NCBI GenBank assembly: GCA_023150945.1
Contig: JAKLJX010000020.1
Coordinates: 1-64,000 of the forward strand
From: a bacterium
GTDB lineage: Bacteria > Zhuqueibacterota > Zhuqueibacteria > Zhuqueibacterales > Zhuqueibacteraceae
DNA length: 64,000 bases
Direction: 5' to 3'
Numbering within the stretch: the first letter of the stretch is position 1; every line of letters begins with the position of its first letter. The translations under genes were made by a program, and so were the position numbers. Positions 33,897 to 43,468 of the stretch are shown in pieces. Under the pieces are notes generated by a model that was given only the letters and a program-made list of their open reading frames with translations, made no database searches and had not been told where the DNA came from.

Positions 33897-34493
33897 ATGC
33901 TTCCGCACAGACGGCATGACCACGAAGGAAGAGCCGAACCCAGGCAGGATGATCAAGCCCTGTGGCAGCGCATGCTCTCCGGCGATGATCAGGCGCTGGC
34001 CGCGCTCTTCCACCGCCACTATCCCCTGCTTTACGATTACGGCCTGAAGCTGACCCGGCAAGCCGAGCTGGTCAAAGACGGCGTTCAGGAAGTTTTTGCC
34101 TATCTTTGGGAAAAGCGCGCCACGCTCTCGCCGGCGGATTCGGCGCGCGCTTATTTGCTGGTCGCGCTGCGCCGCCATCTGCTCAAGGCGCTGGCCAGGC
34201 AGCAGCAGCGGCTGGAATCCGGTCAGCAACACGTGCTCGCTGAGTCGGCAGAGAGTTTTTCGCCGGAGGATTTCGTCATCATGCAGGAAAGTGACGAGTT
34301 GGAGCGGCGCGCGCTGCAACAGGCCCTGCAGGACATCCCGCCGCGGCTGCGCGAGGCGCTTTACCTCAAAACCTACGATGGCCTGCCCTATCGCGAAATT
34401 GCGGCGATCATGAATGTCACGCCGCAGGTGGCGCGCAACTACGTGTCCGAGGCCTTCCATCGATTGCGCGCCCTCCTGTTCCCCCGCCGGTGA
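33897..34493 (+). CDS. ECF-family RNA polymerase sigma factor (FecI-like)
   Basis: 198 residues. Region 2 at about 28-95 (ALFHRHYPLLYDYGLKLTRQ, ...EVFAYLWEKR) and region 4 at about 145-195 with a helix-turn-helix (LPYREIAAIMNVTPQVARNY). It is followed within 82 bases by a FecR-like anti-sigma factor and then a TonB receptor carrying an STN domain. This is the trans-envelope signalling arrangement in which the receptor's substrate activates the sigma factor. ATG 33897 has no strong ribosome site, and the first 18 residues are of doubtful quality, so a later start is possible. Confidence 0.88.
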   Translation: MLPHRRHDHEGRAEPRQDDQALWQRMLSGDDQALAALFHRHYPLLYDYGLKLTRQAELVKDGVQEVFAYLWEKRATLSPADSARAYLLVALRRHLLKALARQQQRLESGQQHVLAESAESFSPEDFVIMQESDELERRALQQALQDIPPRLREALYLKTYDGLPYREIAAIMNVTPQVARNYVSEAFHRLRALLFPRR

Positions 34494-34574
34494 TTCCCCG
34501 CCTGAAAAAATTTCAAAAAGCGACCGTTACATTTCGCCAATTCCCATCTCTTAGAAGGTGGATGTGGGAGGCAC

Positions 34575-35696
34575 ATGTCGAAGGTGGCTGACGAATTCAT
34601 GATTTCACAGAAAGACCATGAGATGGCTGAACCAATCCCCGAGGTTGAATCTCTGTTGTCAGACGAATCCTTTCAACGCTGGCTCGCCGGCGCAGCCGGC
34701 AGCGAAGAACTGCAACAATGGCTAGCCTGGCTGAACGCCAAGCCCGAGCACCAGATTATTCATCAGCAAGCCCTGGCGTTGTGGGGCAAGGCGGCTTTTC
34801 GCCCGGCCACGCTGCCGGACGTCGAGCAGGAATGGCAAAAGCTCCGCGCGCGCCTGTCCTTGCCGGCCGCCAAAACCGCTTCCCTGCGGCCGCTCGCCAG
34901 CCGGCGCACAGCGTCCGCCAAAAAGCGCCTGATCTGGGCCCGCTTCGGCGGCTTGGCAATCGCAGCCTCGCTGCTGCTCTTTTGGCTGTGGCACAGCCTG
35001 CCCCTGTCTACAACTCACCAGGAGCCGGACCGGCAAGTCGTTGCCACTGATTTCGGCCAGCGCGCACGCATCAACCTGCCGGACAGCACCACCATCATTT
35101 TGAATGCGCATTCCAGCCTGCGCTATCCCGCAACCTGGCACGCAACGACGCCGCGGGAATTCGAGCTGCAGGGGGAGGCTTATTTTGAGGTCGCCGCTCG
35201 CCCGGCCGGGCCGCAGCATGGTTTTATCGTGCACACGGAAGACGGCGACATTCAAGTGGTGGGAACGCGCTTTGTCGTGCATGAGCGCGGCCGGGGCACG
35301 CGGGTGGTGGTGGCCGAAGGCGGGGTCAGAGTTGCAGTGGCGGAAGGCGCCACGGTTGGACAAGGACCAGCGGTCGAGACTCTGTTGCGGCCGCAGCAAC
35401 TGCTCGAGTTTCAAAAGGGCGACAGTGTCTTGCGGCCGCAGGTGGTCAACCTGGGCCTTTACACGACGTGGTGGCGCGAGGAGCTGGTTTTGGAGGACAC
35501 GCCGTTCGAGCACCTCGTTCGCCGATTGGAAGAAACCTACGGCGTGAAGGTGGAAGTGCGGGACCAGCGCTTGCTGCAGCGCACGCTCTCCGGTTCGCTG
35601 GAGAACCGCAATCTCGACGTCATCACCAAAGCGCTGGCCAAAGCGCTGCGCACCCGCGTCGTGCGCCAAGGGCAGGTCATCATCTTTGGCATTTGA
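34575..35696 (+). CDS. FecR-family anti-sigma factor / transmembrane sensor
   Basis: 373 residues. A cytoplasmic N-terminal sigma-binding part spans about 1-115, and a single transmembrane helix lies near 120-140 (FGGLAIAASLLLFWLWH). A periplasmic FecR domain follows, with DFGQRARINLPDSTTIILNAHSSLRYP and LQGEAYFEVAAR, the usual FecR signatures. A C-terminal secretin/TonB short-like segment (DTPFEHLVRRLEETYGVKVEV ... SGSLENRNLDVITKALAKAL) closes the protein. GGGAGG lies just before ATG 34575. It would hold the ECF sigma factor inactive until the TonB receptor signals. Confidence 0.9.
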   Translation: MSKVADEFMISQKDHEMAEPIPEVESLLSDESFQRWLAGAAGSEELQQWLAWLNAKPEHQIIHQQALALWGKAAFRPATLPDVEQEWQKLRARLSLPAAKTASLRPLASRRTASAKKRLIWARFGGLAIAASLLLFWLWHSLPLSTTHQEPDRQVVATDFGQRARINLPDSTTIILNAHSSLRYPATWHATTPREFELQGEAYFEVAARPAGPQHGFIVHTEDGDIQVVGTRFVVHERGRGTRVVVAEGGVRVAVAEGATVGQGPAVETLLRPQQLLEFQKGDSVLRPQVVNLGLYTTWWREELVLEDTPFEHLVRRLEETYGVKVEVRDQRLLQRTLSGSLENRNLDVITKALAKALRTRVVRQGQVIIFGI

Positions 35697-35783
35697 AACA
35701 AACCGGAATATTTCAGGAGTCTTTCACCGAATCGAAGGAAAAGCGGAAACTAACCACAGTCACAAGTTCAAGGAGGGTTTCTT

Positions 35784-38543
35784 ATGCAATGGCTAAGGCC
35801 TCTCGCTTTGGTCTGTTCGCTGTGCTTGTTTGCAGTGCCCGCCGGAAGCCAAACCCTGGCGTCACAAGCCCGCGGGTTCCAATCTCCCCCACCCGCCGCG
35901 CACAAGATGATTCCCTTGAAGGCGGCGCTCACGGCAGTAGAAAACGCCCACCACATTCACATCCTCTATGAAGATGCGGTCGTCGAAGGCCGCACGGGCT
36001 ATGTGCTGGCACAGGCCTCCACCGACCTGGGCGAGGATTTGCGTTACGCCCTCGGCGACAATTCACTCACCTATTCTCAAGTCGGCGCCAGCACGTTCGT
36101 CATCACGCCGCGGGAACCGGCACCCGTGCCGGCTGCTCCTGCCGGTGGCATCATCAAAGGCCGGGTCACCGATAGCAAGGGAGAAGCACTGGCCCTCGCC
36201 AATGTCATTCTTGACGGCACTAGCATTGGGGACGCTGCGGATCAGAACGGCAGGTATGAGGTTGCCAACGTGCCACCCGGCACTTACACCTTGCGGGCCC
36301 GCCTGATTGGATACAAAACCGTGACAACACAAGTCACTGTAAGCGAGGATCAAACGGTGACGCAGGATTTCACGCTCAATACGGATATCTTGAACATGGA
36401 TGCCATCGTGGTCACAGGAACGCCCGGTGGCTCGGGAATGAGCAAGCGCGAGGCCAGCTTTGCCATCACGACGATGCAGGAGGCGGAAATCCGCCAGTTT
36501 TCACCCAGCAGCACGGCGAATCTGATGGAATTGATTCCCGGCGTCTGGTCAGAAAGCTCGGGTGGCGTTGCCGGAGCGAACATTGACGTTCGCGGACTTC
36601 CGGGGGGCGGCGATGCGCCCTTCGTCACGATGTCCCTCAACGGTGCGCCGCTTTACGGCACCGAAACCCTCTCGTTCTTCGAGCAGAGCACGATATTCCG
36701 TATCGACGAAACCGTTGCATGGTCCGAGGCGCTGCGCGGCGGTCCGAACTCCGTCTTTTCGAGCGGCGAACCGGGGGTGACCATGAATTTTACTTTGAAG
36801 CGAGGCAGTGATGAAACTAGAGCGCGGGTGAAGTATTCGACCTCCGATTATGATCTGCAGCGGGTCGACGCGGTGATCAGCGGGCAAGTGACCACCGGCC
36901 TCTACTACATGGCTGGCGGCTATACTCAGACCTCACCGGGCATCCGCAGCGCGCAGTTCAACGCAGAGAAAGGGCAGCAGTACACGCTACAGCTCACCAA
37001 ACTTTTCGATCGCGGCGTAATCAACGCTTTCAGCCGGGTCACCAACGACTACGGCCAGTGGATCCTGCCGATGGCACTCAATACCGGCAATGACCTTGGC
37101 AACTTCGCGCAACTGGGCAACGCGACACGCTTTCGCGAATTGCAGATAAACAAACAGGGTGATACCGAGATCTTCGATTTCTCCAAAGGCCGCGGCTGGG
37201 ACGGCAGCATCAGCGGAGTGAATGCGGATTTTGATTTGGGTGCCGGCTGGACCGTCCGCGACAATCTTTCCTACACCAAGGGCGCAGCCAACACCTATGG
37301 ATTCGTACCGAACGGCGGCGCGATTCGTGTGTCCGCTCTCGGGCGAACAAGTCCTGTCACAACGATGAGCGGACGGCAGCTTGGCGGTTCGGATTGGATT
37401 CAGAACTATGGTCATTGGGTCGTGTTGAAGGACATTGAATCTTTCACCAACGACATCAGTCTTGCAAGACGCTGGCAGCAACATAACCTCACGATAGGTT
37501 CTTATCAGGCGTCGTGGTCGGCGGATGATTTCTGGACGCTAGGCAACCATGTGCCGGTTCACAATGTTGCCAATGGGGATTATGTTGCGGGCGTAACCGC
37601 CCAACACGTTGCGGACGCTGGCGGCGGCGGCCCATGGGCTTACGGCATTCAATCTGGCGGCGATGCAAGAGTAATTGCCGGTTACGCCGCTGAATCATGG
37701 CAGGCGACGCCTGACCTTCGCGTCGATTTGGCCGCCCGCCTTGAACGAATAGAGCTCGAGTATGCCCTGGATTCCGGTCCCGGCTACCCGGACGGTACCC
37801 GCGATATGGCTGTATCGTTCAACGACAATCAATGGGCGTTTACAGGCGCCGTGAACTATGACCTTTCGGAAGGGCTGGGCGTGTTCGGGCGCGTCTCGGA
37901 TGGATTCGTATTTCCTCACTTCGATGATATCCGTGACGGCAATCGCAACACCAACAACATCAGGCAATATGAAGGCGGCTTGAAATATGCGCCCCAAGAG
38001 CTCTTCAGCCTGTTCGCCACCGGCTACTACACCAAGTTCGACGCATTCGAAAGCCTCGTCGGCGGTGCTTTCGATCCCCGCAAGTTCAAGACCAAATCCT
38101 ACGGTGTCGAGCTTGATGGTGCACTCCTGGCCAGCGGTCTGACGGTGAGAGGCATTGCCACCATCCAAAAAACCGAAATCACCGAGTCCGATGATCCGAC
38201 GATCGTTGGAAATTCGATTCTACGCCAGCCCGACTGGCAGTTCCGGTTGGCACCGAGCTATGATGTTCGCGCCGCAAATTTCAACGTGAACGTCTACGGC
38301 GCACTGCGCTTCGTCGGCAAACGCTTCTCAGGCAATGACAATCTGATCGAATTGGATAGCTTTCAGAAGATCGACGTTGGGGTCACGGTTTCGACAAAAA
38401 CCGGACTCTTCTTCAATCTGCACGGCGATAATTTGACTGACTCCGATGCGCTTACCGAAGGTGATCCCCGCAATCCGACGGCGCCGAATGGCCGTCCCAT
38501 CTTCGGGCGGTCGGTGAAATTCTCGGTCGGCTTCGATCTGTAG
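35784..38543 (+). CDS. TonB-dependent outer-membrane receptor with STN signalling domain
   Basis: 919 residues. Signal peptide 1-23. An STN domain at about 38-110 (IPLKAALTAVENAHHIHILY) contacts FecR. A carboxypeptidase-regulatory-like beta-sandwich spans about 123-200 (GRVTDSKGEALALANVILDG). The plug domain lies at about 205-340 (VVTGTPGGSGMSKREASFAI, LIPGV, NIDVRGLPGGGD), then a 22-strand barrel ends in the beta-signal KFSVGFDL. AGGAGG lies upstream of ATG 35784. Without a SusD partner it is more like siderophore or simple-sugar receptors than a SusC. The substrate is unknown; neighbouring glycosidases suggest a saccharide. Confidence 0.9.
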   Translation: MQWLRPLALVCSLCLFAVPAGSQTLASQARGFQSPPPAAHKMIPLKAALTAVENAHHIHILYEDAVVEGRTGYVLAQASTDLGEDLRYALGDNSLTYSQVGASTFVITPREPAPVPAAPAGGIIKGRVTDSKGEALALANVILDGTSIGDAADQNGRYEVANVPPGTYTLRARLIGYKTVTTQVTVSEDQTVTQDFTLNTDILNMDAIVVTGTPGGSGMSKREASFAITTMQEAEIRQFSPSSTANLMELIPGVWSESSGGVAGANIDVRGLPGGGDAPFVTMSLNGAPLYGTETLSFFEQSTIFRIDETVAWSEALRGGPNSVFSSGEPGVTMNFTLKRGSDETRARVKYSTSDYDLQRVDAVISGQVTTGLYYMAGGYTQTSPGIRSAQFNAEKGQQYTLQLTKLFDRGVINAFSRVTNDYGQWILPMALNTGNDLGNFAQLGNATRFRELQINKQGDTEIFDFSKGRGWDGSISGVNADFDLGAGWTVRDNLSYTKGAANTYGFVPNGGAIRVSALGRTSPVTTMSGRQLGGSDWIQNYGHWVVLKDIESFTNDISLARRWQQHNLTIGSYQASWSADDFWTLGNHVPVHNVANGDYVAGVTAQHVADAGGGGPWAYGIQSGGDARVIAGYAAESWQATPDLRVDLAARLERIELEYALDSGPGYPDGTRDMAVSFNDNQWAFTGAVNYDLSEGLGVFGRVSDGFVFPHFDDIRDGNRNTNNIRQYEGGLKYAPQELFSLFATGYYTKFDAFESLVGGAFDPRKFKTKSYGVELDGALLASGLTVRGIATIQKTEITESDDPTIVGNSILRQPDWQFRLAPSYDVRAANFNVNVYGALRFVGKRFSGNDNLIELDSFQKIDVGVTVSTKTGLFFNLHGDNLTDSDALTEGDPRNPTAPNGRPIFGRSVKFSVGFDL

Positions 38544-38570
38544 AGCAGCGAACGGCCCCATACTCTTCTC

Positions 38571-38636
38571 GTTACAGCGGTTTTCAATTGGGTGGGCAGG
38601 TTTGTAGTCCCCGCCCCTTGTGGGCGGCTGTCAAAG
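38571..38636. repeat. Dispersed GTAGTCC palindromic repeat, copy C
   Basis: GTTACAGCGGTTTTCAATTG is shared with copy E (one mismatch), and GTAGTCCCCGCCCCTTGTGG matches the inverse of copy A's right arm. It follows the TonB receptor stop and precedes the IS110 gene. Confidence 0.65.
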
Positions 38637-38686
38637 CCTATAAACTCGCGGTTGCTACAGTGCCCCACGAGTTATTCCGCTTAAAG

Positions 38687-40147
38687 TCAACGGGAAAATT
38701 GTCTTTTTTCCTCGACTTTGTGAAGAGCTTGTGGATAACTTTGCAGAAGCCCACCCAAAGACACCCAGCCGCTGCTCACAGGCTCGGGCTGGGGCGATGA
38801 TTCGGTGGCTGTTGTTGGTTCTTTGACCTCCTGTTGTTGCTCTTTTCTCCTGCGGCTTTGCCGCCGCGAGATCGGAGCATTATCGTCGAACGCTTGCAGA
38901 CGCCGTTTTTTGTCGTTGGGAGTCGCCGGCGTTTCGGGGTGAGCTTTCGCTTGATTCTTTCTATCGATGTTCGCGTCAAATGGCGTCCGGTGTTTAAGCA
39001 TCCCGTAAACAATGCGCAAAATCTTGTGCATGCACACCCCGATGGCCGCCATTTTGTGCATGCCTTGTGCAAGACGTTTTTGATAGAGTTCTTTGATCAA
39101 CGGATTGTGACCAATCGCGGCCAGGGTCACCATGAACAGAATCGCGCGCGGTTCTGCCCGTCCTTTCTTGCTCATGCAGACCCGCCACACGCCGTCGCCA
39201 CTGCGCTTGATCTCAGGATGCAGGCCGAAATAGGAGACCAAGTGCTTGACCGTGGGAAAACGCTGGATGTCAATAATATTCAAGAGCAGGCCCACCGCCG
39301 AAAAAACGCCGATGCCTTTGAAGCTGATCAGAAGCGCGATCTCGGCTTTCGCTTCATCATAGTTTTGTTCCAACAACTTTTTTTGTGCGGCGATTTGACG
39401 GGCCAAACTGAGAATCTGTTCGCTCACGGCTTGGATGATCTGCCCGGAAATTGCATCGCTGCCGCCGATGCTGTGGTCTGGCGCGATGAGTTTCATGAGG
39501 CGCTCGGCTTTCTTCGAGCTCACATACGGCAGTTTCTTTAAGCCCGCCACACCTGCGGTGCGCAAGGCCTCGTAAGTCGGATACAGTGTGAGAACTTGCA
39601 GCAGCCAATTTTCGTAGCCGTCGCGGCAGAAGACCAGCAACTCGGGCATGGAAATATACAACAGCGAATCCAACTGGCCGAGGAGTTGGGTTTTCTGCTT
39701 CAACAAAAGCTGAATGAGCTGCCAACGTTTCCTCAAGATCGGATAGGAGTCGTCCTCGTAATTGATTTTTTCAGGATGTGAGATTTGATAGGCCGCCACA
39801 TCCCATGCACTCAAGGCGTCGGTCTTATTGCGCTTCAAGCCGGCTTCGCGATCGGCTTTGACCAAAGCGGGATTCAGCCGCGCGACATGAAGCGCAAGAT
39901 GGTGGCCGAAATCTTTCAAGCACTCGTACCAGTTGTTCTCGTAGCCGCCGGTGCTCTCAAACGCGGCGTAGAGAACACTCTCGGGATGCTTGTCGAAAAA
40001 GCTCCGCAGCAGTTTGAACAAAGAACGATGGCCGGCCGCGGTGTCATCCAACTGAAAGTTGGGTTCGACGATTTTTTTGTCGGTGCTCAAGATGGTGAAA
40101 TCGGCGTAGCCTTTGCTGGCATCGCCGCCGAGGTAATAATTGGGCAT
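38687..40147 (-). CDS. IS110-family transposase (DEDD recombinase)
   Basis: 486 residues from ATG 40147 (GGAGACGACG upstream; ATG 40213 gives an implausible leader). N-terminal RuvC-like DEDD domain with D9 in YYLGGDASKGYAD, Glu in AAFESTGGYE and Asp in NKTDALSAWDVA. The C-terminal Tnp20 domain has the catalytic serine region (SFKGIGVFSAVGLLL, SYFGLHPEIKRSGDG). The C-terminus is extended by about 85 charged, Gln-rich residues. It is intact and probably active or recent. IS110 transposases are guided by a bridge RNA encoded in the non-coding end of the element. Confidence 0.9.
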   Translation of the reverse strand: MPNYYLGGDASKGYADFTILSTDKKIVEPNFQLDDTAAGHRSLFKLLRSFFDKHPESVLYAAFESTGGYENNWYECLKDFGHHLALHVARLNPALVKADREAGLKRNKTDALSAWDVAAYQISHPEKINYEDDSYPILRKRWQLIQLLLKQKTQLLGQLDSLLYISMPELLVFCRDGYENWLLQVLTLYPTYEALRTAGVAGLKKLPYVSSKKAERLMKLIAPDHSIGGSDAISGQIIQAVSEQILSLARQIAAQKKLLEQNYDEAKAEIALLISFKGIGVFSAVGLLLNIIDIQRFPTVKHLVSYFGLHPEIKRSGDGVWRVCMSKKGRAEPRAILFMVTLAAIGHNPLIKELYQKRLAQGMHKMAAIGVCMHKILRIVYGMLKHRTPFDANIDRKNQAKAHPETPATPNDKKRRLQAFDDNAPISRRQSRRRKEQQQEVKEPTTATESSPQPEPVSSGWVSLGGLLQSYPQALHKVEEKRQFSR

Positions 40148-40351
40148 CGTCGTCTCCTTTCTTGTGATAGGTGATGGCTGAAGCAATAAAAAACCAGGAA
40201 ACATCATCCTCATGAATGCGGTGTCAAAGCACCAGGTTATTCCACGATTTTACTCCTGGCAAAAAAGCATAAACTTGTGGACGGGCTCGAAGGCACCAGG
40301 GAGCAATCATGCTTTGTTACCGGAGAACAATGATGGAAATCTCATGAAGAG

Positions 40352-40379
40352 TTATCCACATATCCACAGCTATCCACAA
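40352..40379. repeat. Three tandem TATCCACA motifs, the first a DnaA-box match
   Basis: TTATCCACA at 40352-40360 is a perfect DnaA-box consensus, followed by ATCCACA and TATCCACA at 9-10-base spacing. An AAAGAAGAAAAAAG purine run follows. It lies upstream of the IS110 transposase. With no dnaA, dnaN or repA gene nearby, I do not call it an origin. Confidence 0.45.
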
Positions 40380-40464
40380 AAGAAAGAAGAAAAAAGTAGC
40401 AAAAAAGAAGAAAGAAAAATGACGACGACTAGCTTTTCAACTCAATCACCTACTTTCAATATAC

Positions 40465-40511
40465 GAGGGGGCAGGACTACGATTCCTGCGCACGCATTTG
40501 GAAAACGCTAT
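40465..40511. repeat. Dispersed repeat, copy D
   Basis: GAGGGGGCAGGACTACGATT, then CCTGCGCACGCATTTGGAAA and ACGCT, nearly identical to copy E at 43326-43372. Confidence 0.65.
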
Positions 40512-40767
40512 ATATGGATGCGAACTGAGAGCCGGTTGAATTCTCTTTGTTGAACGAAGATTGCTAATTGACCCTCCGTCGAAGTGAGCCAGCCGGTGCA
40601 ATGGCGCAATTACCGGCTGGCTCTTCTTCTTCTCCCGATTCGCCTTCACCGCTAAAAAAGCGCTTGTTTCTCTTGGCGGCGTTTGCCAGCTTGCTCCGTC
40701 GTCTGCTGCCGCCTTTAATTCGCGGACTGCGGCAGGCGCTCCGCAATTTTCTTTTTGGGGAAGTCAA

Positions 40768-43278
40768 ATGATGAAGCTCAGAAGCACTGCGCTTTTGCCT
40801 TGTCTCCTGGCACTGCTCAATGCCGCGCCGCTGGGGATCGCCTCGGCGCAACCGGTCACGCCCGTGCTGGAATTTCCCCAAGCCGGCTTGGATGACACCT
40901 CGACCTATCACGGCTACCGCACACGCTTTTATCGCGAGGCCGCGGGCAATGCCGTGCAAGTGGCCATCAATCACAACACCGGCCGCGTGGTCAATCTCTG
41001 GGCCGATGCCAGCAATGAAGCCCTCAGCTTCACCGCACGCGATACCGCCGGCCGGCCGGCAAGACTGTGGTGGGGTTCGGACAGCGCCGCCGTGATGACG
41101 GAAGGCAACAGAAGATTCCTGCAATACGATCTCGTCACGGAATCCTCCGCCCTCGAACTGGGCCATTTTGTGCTCGCCTCCATGCGCAAGGAAAGGGACT
41201 TTCAGTATTCCAACAGGCATCTGCTGTCATTCAACGCCGACCCGTATGTTGAAAACGAATACGTCGAATTGCTCGCCCTGCTCGCGCGCCTGCCGGCAGA
41301 GGAACAAAGCCGTCAGCTCGCTGCGCTGCAGGCTCAGACGGTTGCCAAACTGCGGCTGCGGCTGCAGCCCGCTGTGGACATTGCCAACGAGGTGTCGCGC
41401 TGGACGGTGAGCGTCACGCAACCATCCTTTGATGGCAGGAACTTGCTCTCCCTGGAAATCAGCGCCGAGGCAACGCAAACCCTGGTCGTGCCGAACGCGC
41501 AACAGACTTCCATCCGTTCCATACGGAACCAGCCGCTCCGCCTCACGATTCGCATTGGCACCGACTCGCCCGCGCTCACGCCGCTGACCCGCGAGCATAT
41601 TTTCAACCAGAATTTCATGCGCTTCTACGCAGCAAGTCAGGCGGAACCCGCCAGCGCCCGCAGCTCCGCAGCGCAATCCCGCTTGCAACGGCTCGACCGG
41701 CAAGTCAGAAGCGTCGAACTGCTGAGTTATCATGAAAAACTGATGGCGGGCCTGCCGAATTTCGCCACGTACTTCGGCCGGGACATGATGATGTCCGCGC
41801 TGATGCTGGAGCCCATCTGGTCGCCGGCGATGCTGGAGCATGTGATCGCCAGCGTGCTGCGCAAGCTCGATCCCGCCGGCGAAGTGAGTCACGAAGAAGC
41901 ACTGGGCGGCCAGGCGATTCGCGAGAATGCCGCGGAATACAACAAGCTGATCAAAGCCTACTTTGCCGCAGACAACGCCGCACCCAGCGCGAGCGCAGAC
42001 AGCTTGCTGCGCCGCAGTCGCGAGATGCTCAGCAACCTGCAAGCGGTGCGCGAGAACTACATGATGGTTGATGATGATTTCCAGCTTCCGGTGCTTGCCC
42101 GCCGCTATCTCGCGCGCCAAGACGTTTCTGTGGCAAGCAAGCGCAGTTTCCTGCTGGCGCCGGCCGTGACCGGGAAAGACGAAACGCGGCTGGCCTTGCT
42201 GCTGCGCAATCTCGACTACGTCGCACGGGCGGCCGCGCCTTATGCCGCCAATCCCACCGCCATCAATCTGGTGAGCTTTCGCAAGCGCGATGAACAACAC
42301 TGGCACTCCGGCAGTTGGCGCGACAGCAATGCCGGTTATGCCGGCGGCCGCTTTGCTATGGATATCAATGCGGTCTGGGTTCCCAATGCCTTGCAAGCTG
42401 TGCAGGCAATCTCCACCTCGCTTCAGGAGCTTGGCTTCACACCGGAGGGATTGCAGACTCTGGCACCGGAAATGCGCGAAACCAAACTCGCTGAATACCT
42501 GCACAATCCCGCAGCGCTGCGCCTTGCTGTAGAAACCTGGCGCAGCACGAAAAAGCATTTCTGGCTCAGCTTGCCTGCGCAGCAAGTGCAGCAGCAAGTG
42601 CAGGCCAAACTCGCCGGGCTGCCGCCAGACGAAAAAGCCTGTTGGGACAAGGCGCTGGCTCAAAACGCCGCGGCAAACAAAGGAATCGAATTTCTCGCGC
42701 TTGCGCTCGACGGCCAGGGACGGCCGCTGCCGGTCGCCAACACCGATCCGGCAACCCTGCTTTTCCTCGAAAATTTCACGGAAAGAATTCTGAACCGTGA
42801 AGCGACGCCCGCAGAAGTTTTGAAGCTTGTCGCAGTCTTTGTGCGGCCCTATCCGGTGGGATTATTCGTGGCAGGAGTCGGACCGCTGGTTGCCAACGAT
42901 GTTTATGCGCCGTTGGAAATCTGGGAAAACTTCAAGCGTGATCATTATCATTCCCCCACCGTGGTATGGGGCCGCGAAGTGAATTTGATCATGCTGGGAC
43001 TGTCAAAACAGATTCTGGCGGCGTACGACGAGCAGGGCCAGTTGAAAAATGCCAGTCTCGCGCATTACGTTGGCGAATTACACCGGGCGCTCGACACCAT
43101 CGCCGCGGCGGTGGAAGCTTCCGGACTCAAGCACAACGAGCTGTGGAGCTACAAGATTGAGAATGACAATCTTCTGCCCTCGCGCTATCCCGCTAGTTGT
43201 GATATTCAGCTTTGGAACCTGACTGATCTTGCCGTGCAATACTCGCTGGCGCAAATTGCGCGCTTGACCAACCGCTAG
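40768..43278 (+). CDS. Large secreted protein, putative (alpha/alpha)6-barrel glycosidase, family not identified
   Basis: 836 residues from ATG 40768 with GGGGAAG upstream. A signal peptide at about 1-27 ends in IASAQP, so the protein is periplasmic or outer. About 28-300 is a beta-rich domain. From about 320 the chain is helical with the motif YFGRDMMMSALMLEP, which resembles the WxRD/GRD region of six-hairpin glycosidases such as amylo-1,6-glucosidase and GH63-type enzymes. Later, HWHSGSWRDSNAGYAGGRFA and SGLKHNELWSYKIENDN fit the same fold. I cannot assign a CAZy family or the catalytic acids. A trehalase follows 190 bases downstream, suggesting a shared role in oligosaccharide breakdown. 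Confidence 0.65.
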   Translation: MMKLRSTALLPCLLALLNAAPLGIASAQPVTPVLEFPQAGLDDTSTYHGYRTRFYREAAGNAVQVAINHNTGRVVNLWADASNEALSFTARDTAGRPARLWWGSDSAAVMTEGNRRFLQYDLVTESSALELGHFVLASMRKERDFQYSNRHLLSFNADPYVENEYVELLALLARLPAEEQSRQLAALQAQTVAKLRLRLQPAVDIANEVSRWTVSVTQPSFDGRNLLSLEISAEATQTLVVPNAQQTSIRSIRNQPLRLTIRIGTDSPALTPLTREHIFNQNFMRFYAASQAEPASARSSAAQSRLQRLDRQVRSVELLSYHEKLMAGLPNFATYFGRDMMMSALMLEPIWSPAMLEHVIASVLRKLDPAGEVSHEEALGGQAIRENAAEYNKLIKAYFAADNAAPSASADSLLRRSREMLSNLQAVRENYMMVDDDFQLPVLARRYLARQDVSVASKRSFLLAPAVTGKDETRLALLLRNLDYVARAAAPYAANPTAINLVSFRKRDEQHWHSGSWRDSNAGYAGGRFAMDINAVWVPNALQAVQAISTSLQELGFTPEGLQTLAPEMRETKLAEYLHNPAALRLAVETWRSTKKHFWLSLPAQQVQQQVQAKLAGLPPDEKACWDKALAQNAAANKGIEFLALALDGQGRPLPVANTDPATLLFLENFTERILNREATPAEVLKLVAVFVRPYPVGLFVAGVGPLVANDVYAPLEIWENFKRDHYHSPTVVWGREVNLIMLGLSKQILAAYDEQGQLKNASLAHYVGELHRALDTIAAAVEASGLKHNELWSYKIENDNLLPSRYPASCDIQLWNLTDLAVQYSLAQIARLTNR

Positions 43279-43301
43279 GCGTTCACGCGCAAAACGGCGT
43301 T

Positions 43302-43376
43302 GTTACAGCGATTTTCAATTGGGTGAGGGGGCAAGACTACGATTCCTTCGCAAGCATTTGGAAAACGCTACAAACC
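43302..43376. repeat. Dispersed repeat, copy E (longest)
   Basis: Starts GTTACAGCGATTTTCAATTG (as copy C) and continues with GAGGGGGCAAGACTACGATT and GCATTTGGAAAACGCTA (as copy D). It therefore links the C and D types into one unit. Confidence 0.7.
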
Positions 43377-43468
43377 AAAATGGTTTTGCCTAATCCGGCA
43401 GTGCCAATCATCAAACCCCAAGTTTCATCCAGCCTCAGAGCCGTGCAAACCTCTTGGGTGATCTGCTC

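Larger units (their letters stand above)
38687..40382 (-). mobile_element. IS110-family insertion sequence, boundaries uncertain
   Basis: The element comprises the transposase gene and non-coding DNA upstream of it. Related sequences CTTGTGGATAACT (38728-38740) and AGTTATCCACA (40350-40360) occur in inverted orientation near both ends, but IS110 elements usually lack true terminal repeats. The left copy lies inside the transposase gene, so I do not claim exact ends. Confidence 0.5.

Noticed and set aside
40352-40379. Possible replication origin from DnaA-box-like repeats
   Set aside because: Only three short motifs, no dnaA/dnaN/rep gene nearby and no AT-rich unwinding element; they lie next to an IS110 transposase, a better explanation.
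41227-42663. 478-codon minus-strand frame within the large glycosidase-like gene
   Set aside because: Low-quality His/Arg/Gln-rich translation; the plus frame has a signal peptide and ribosome site.
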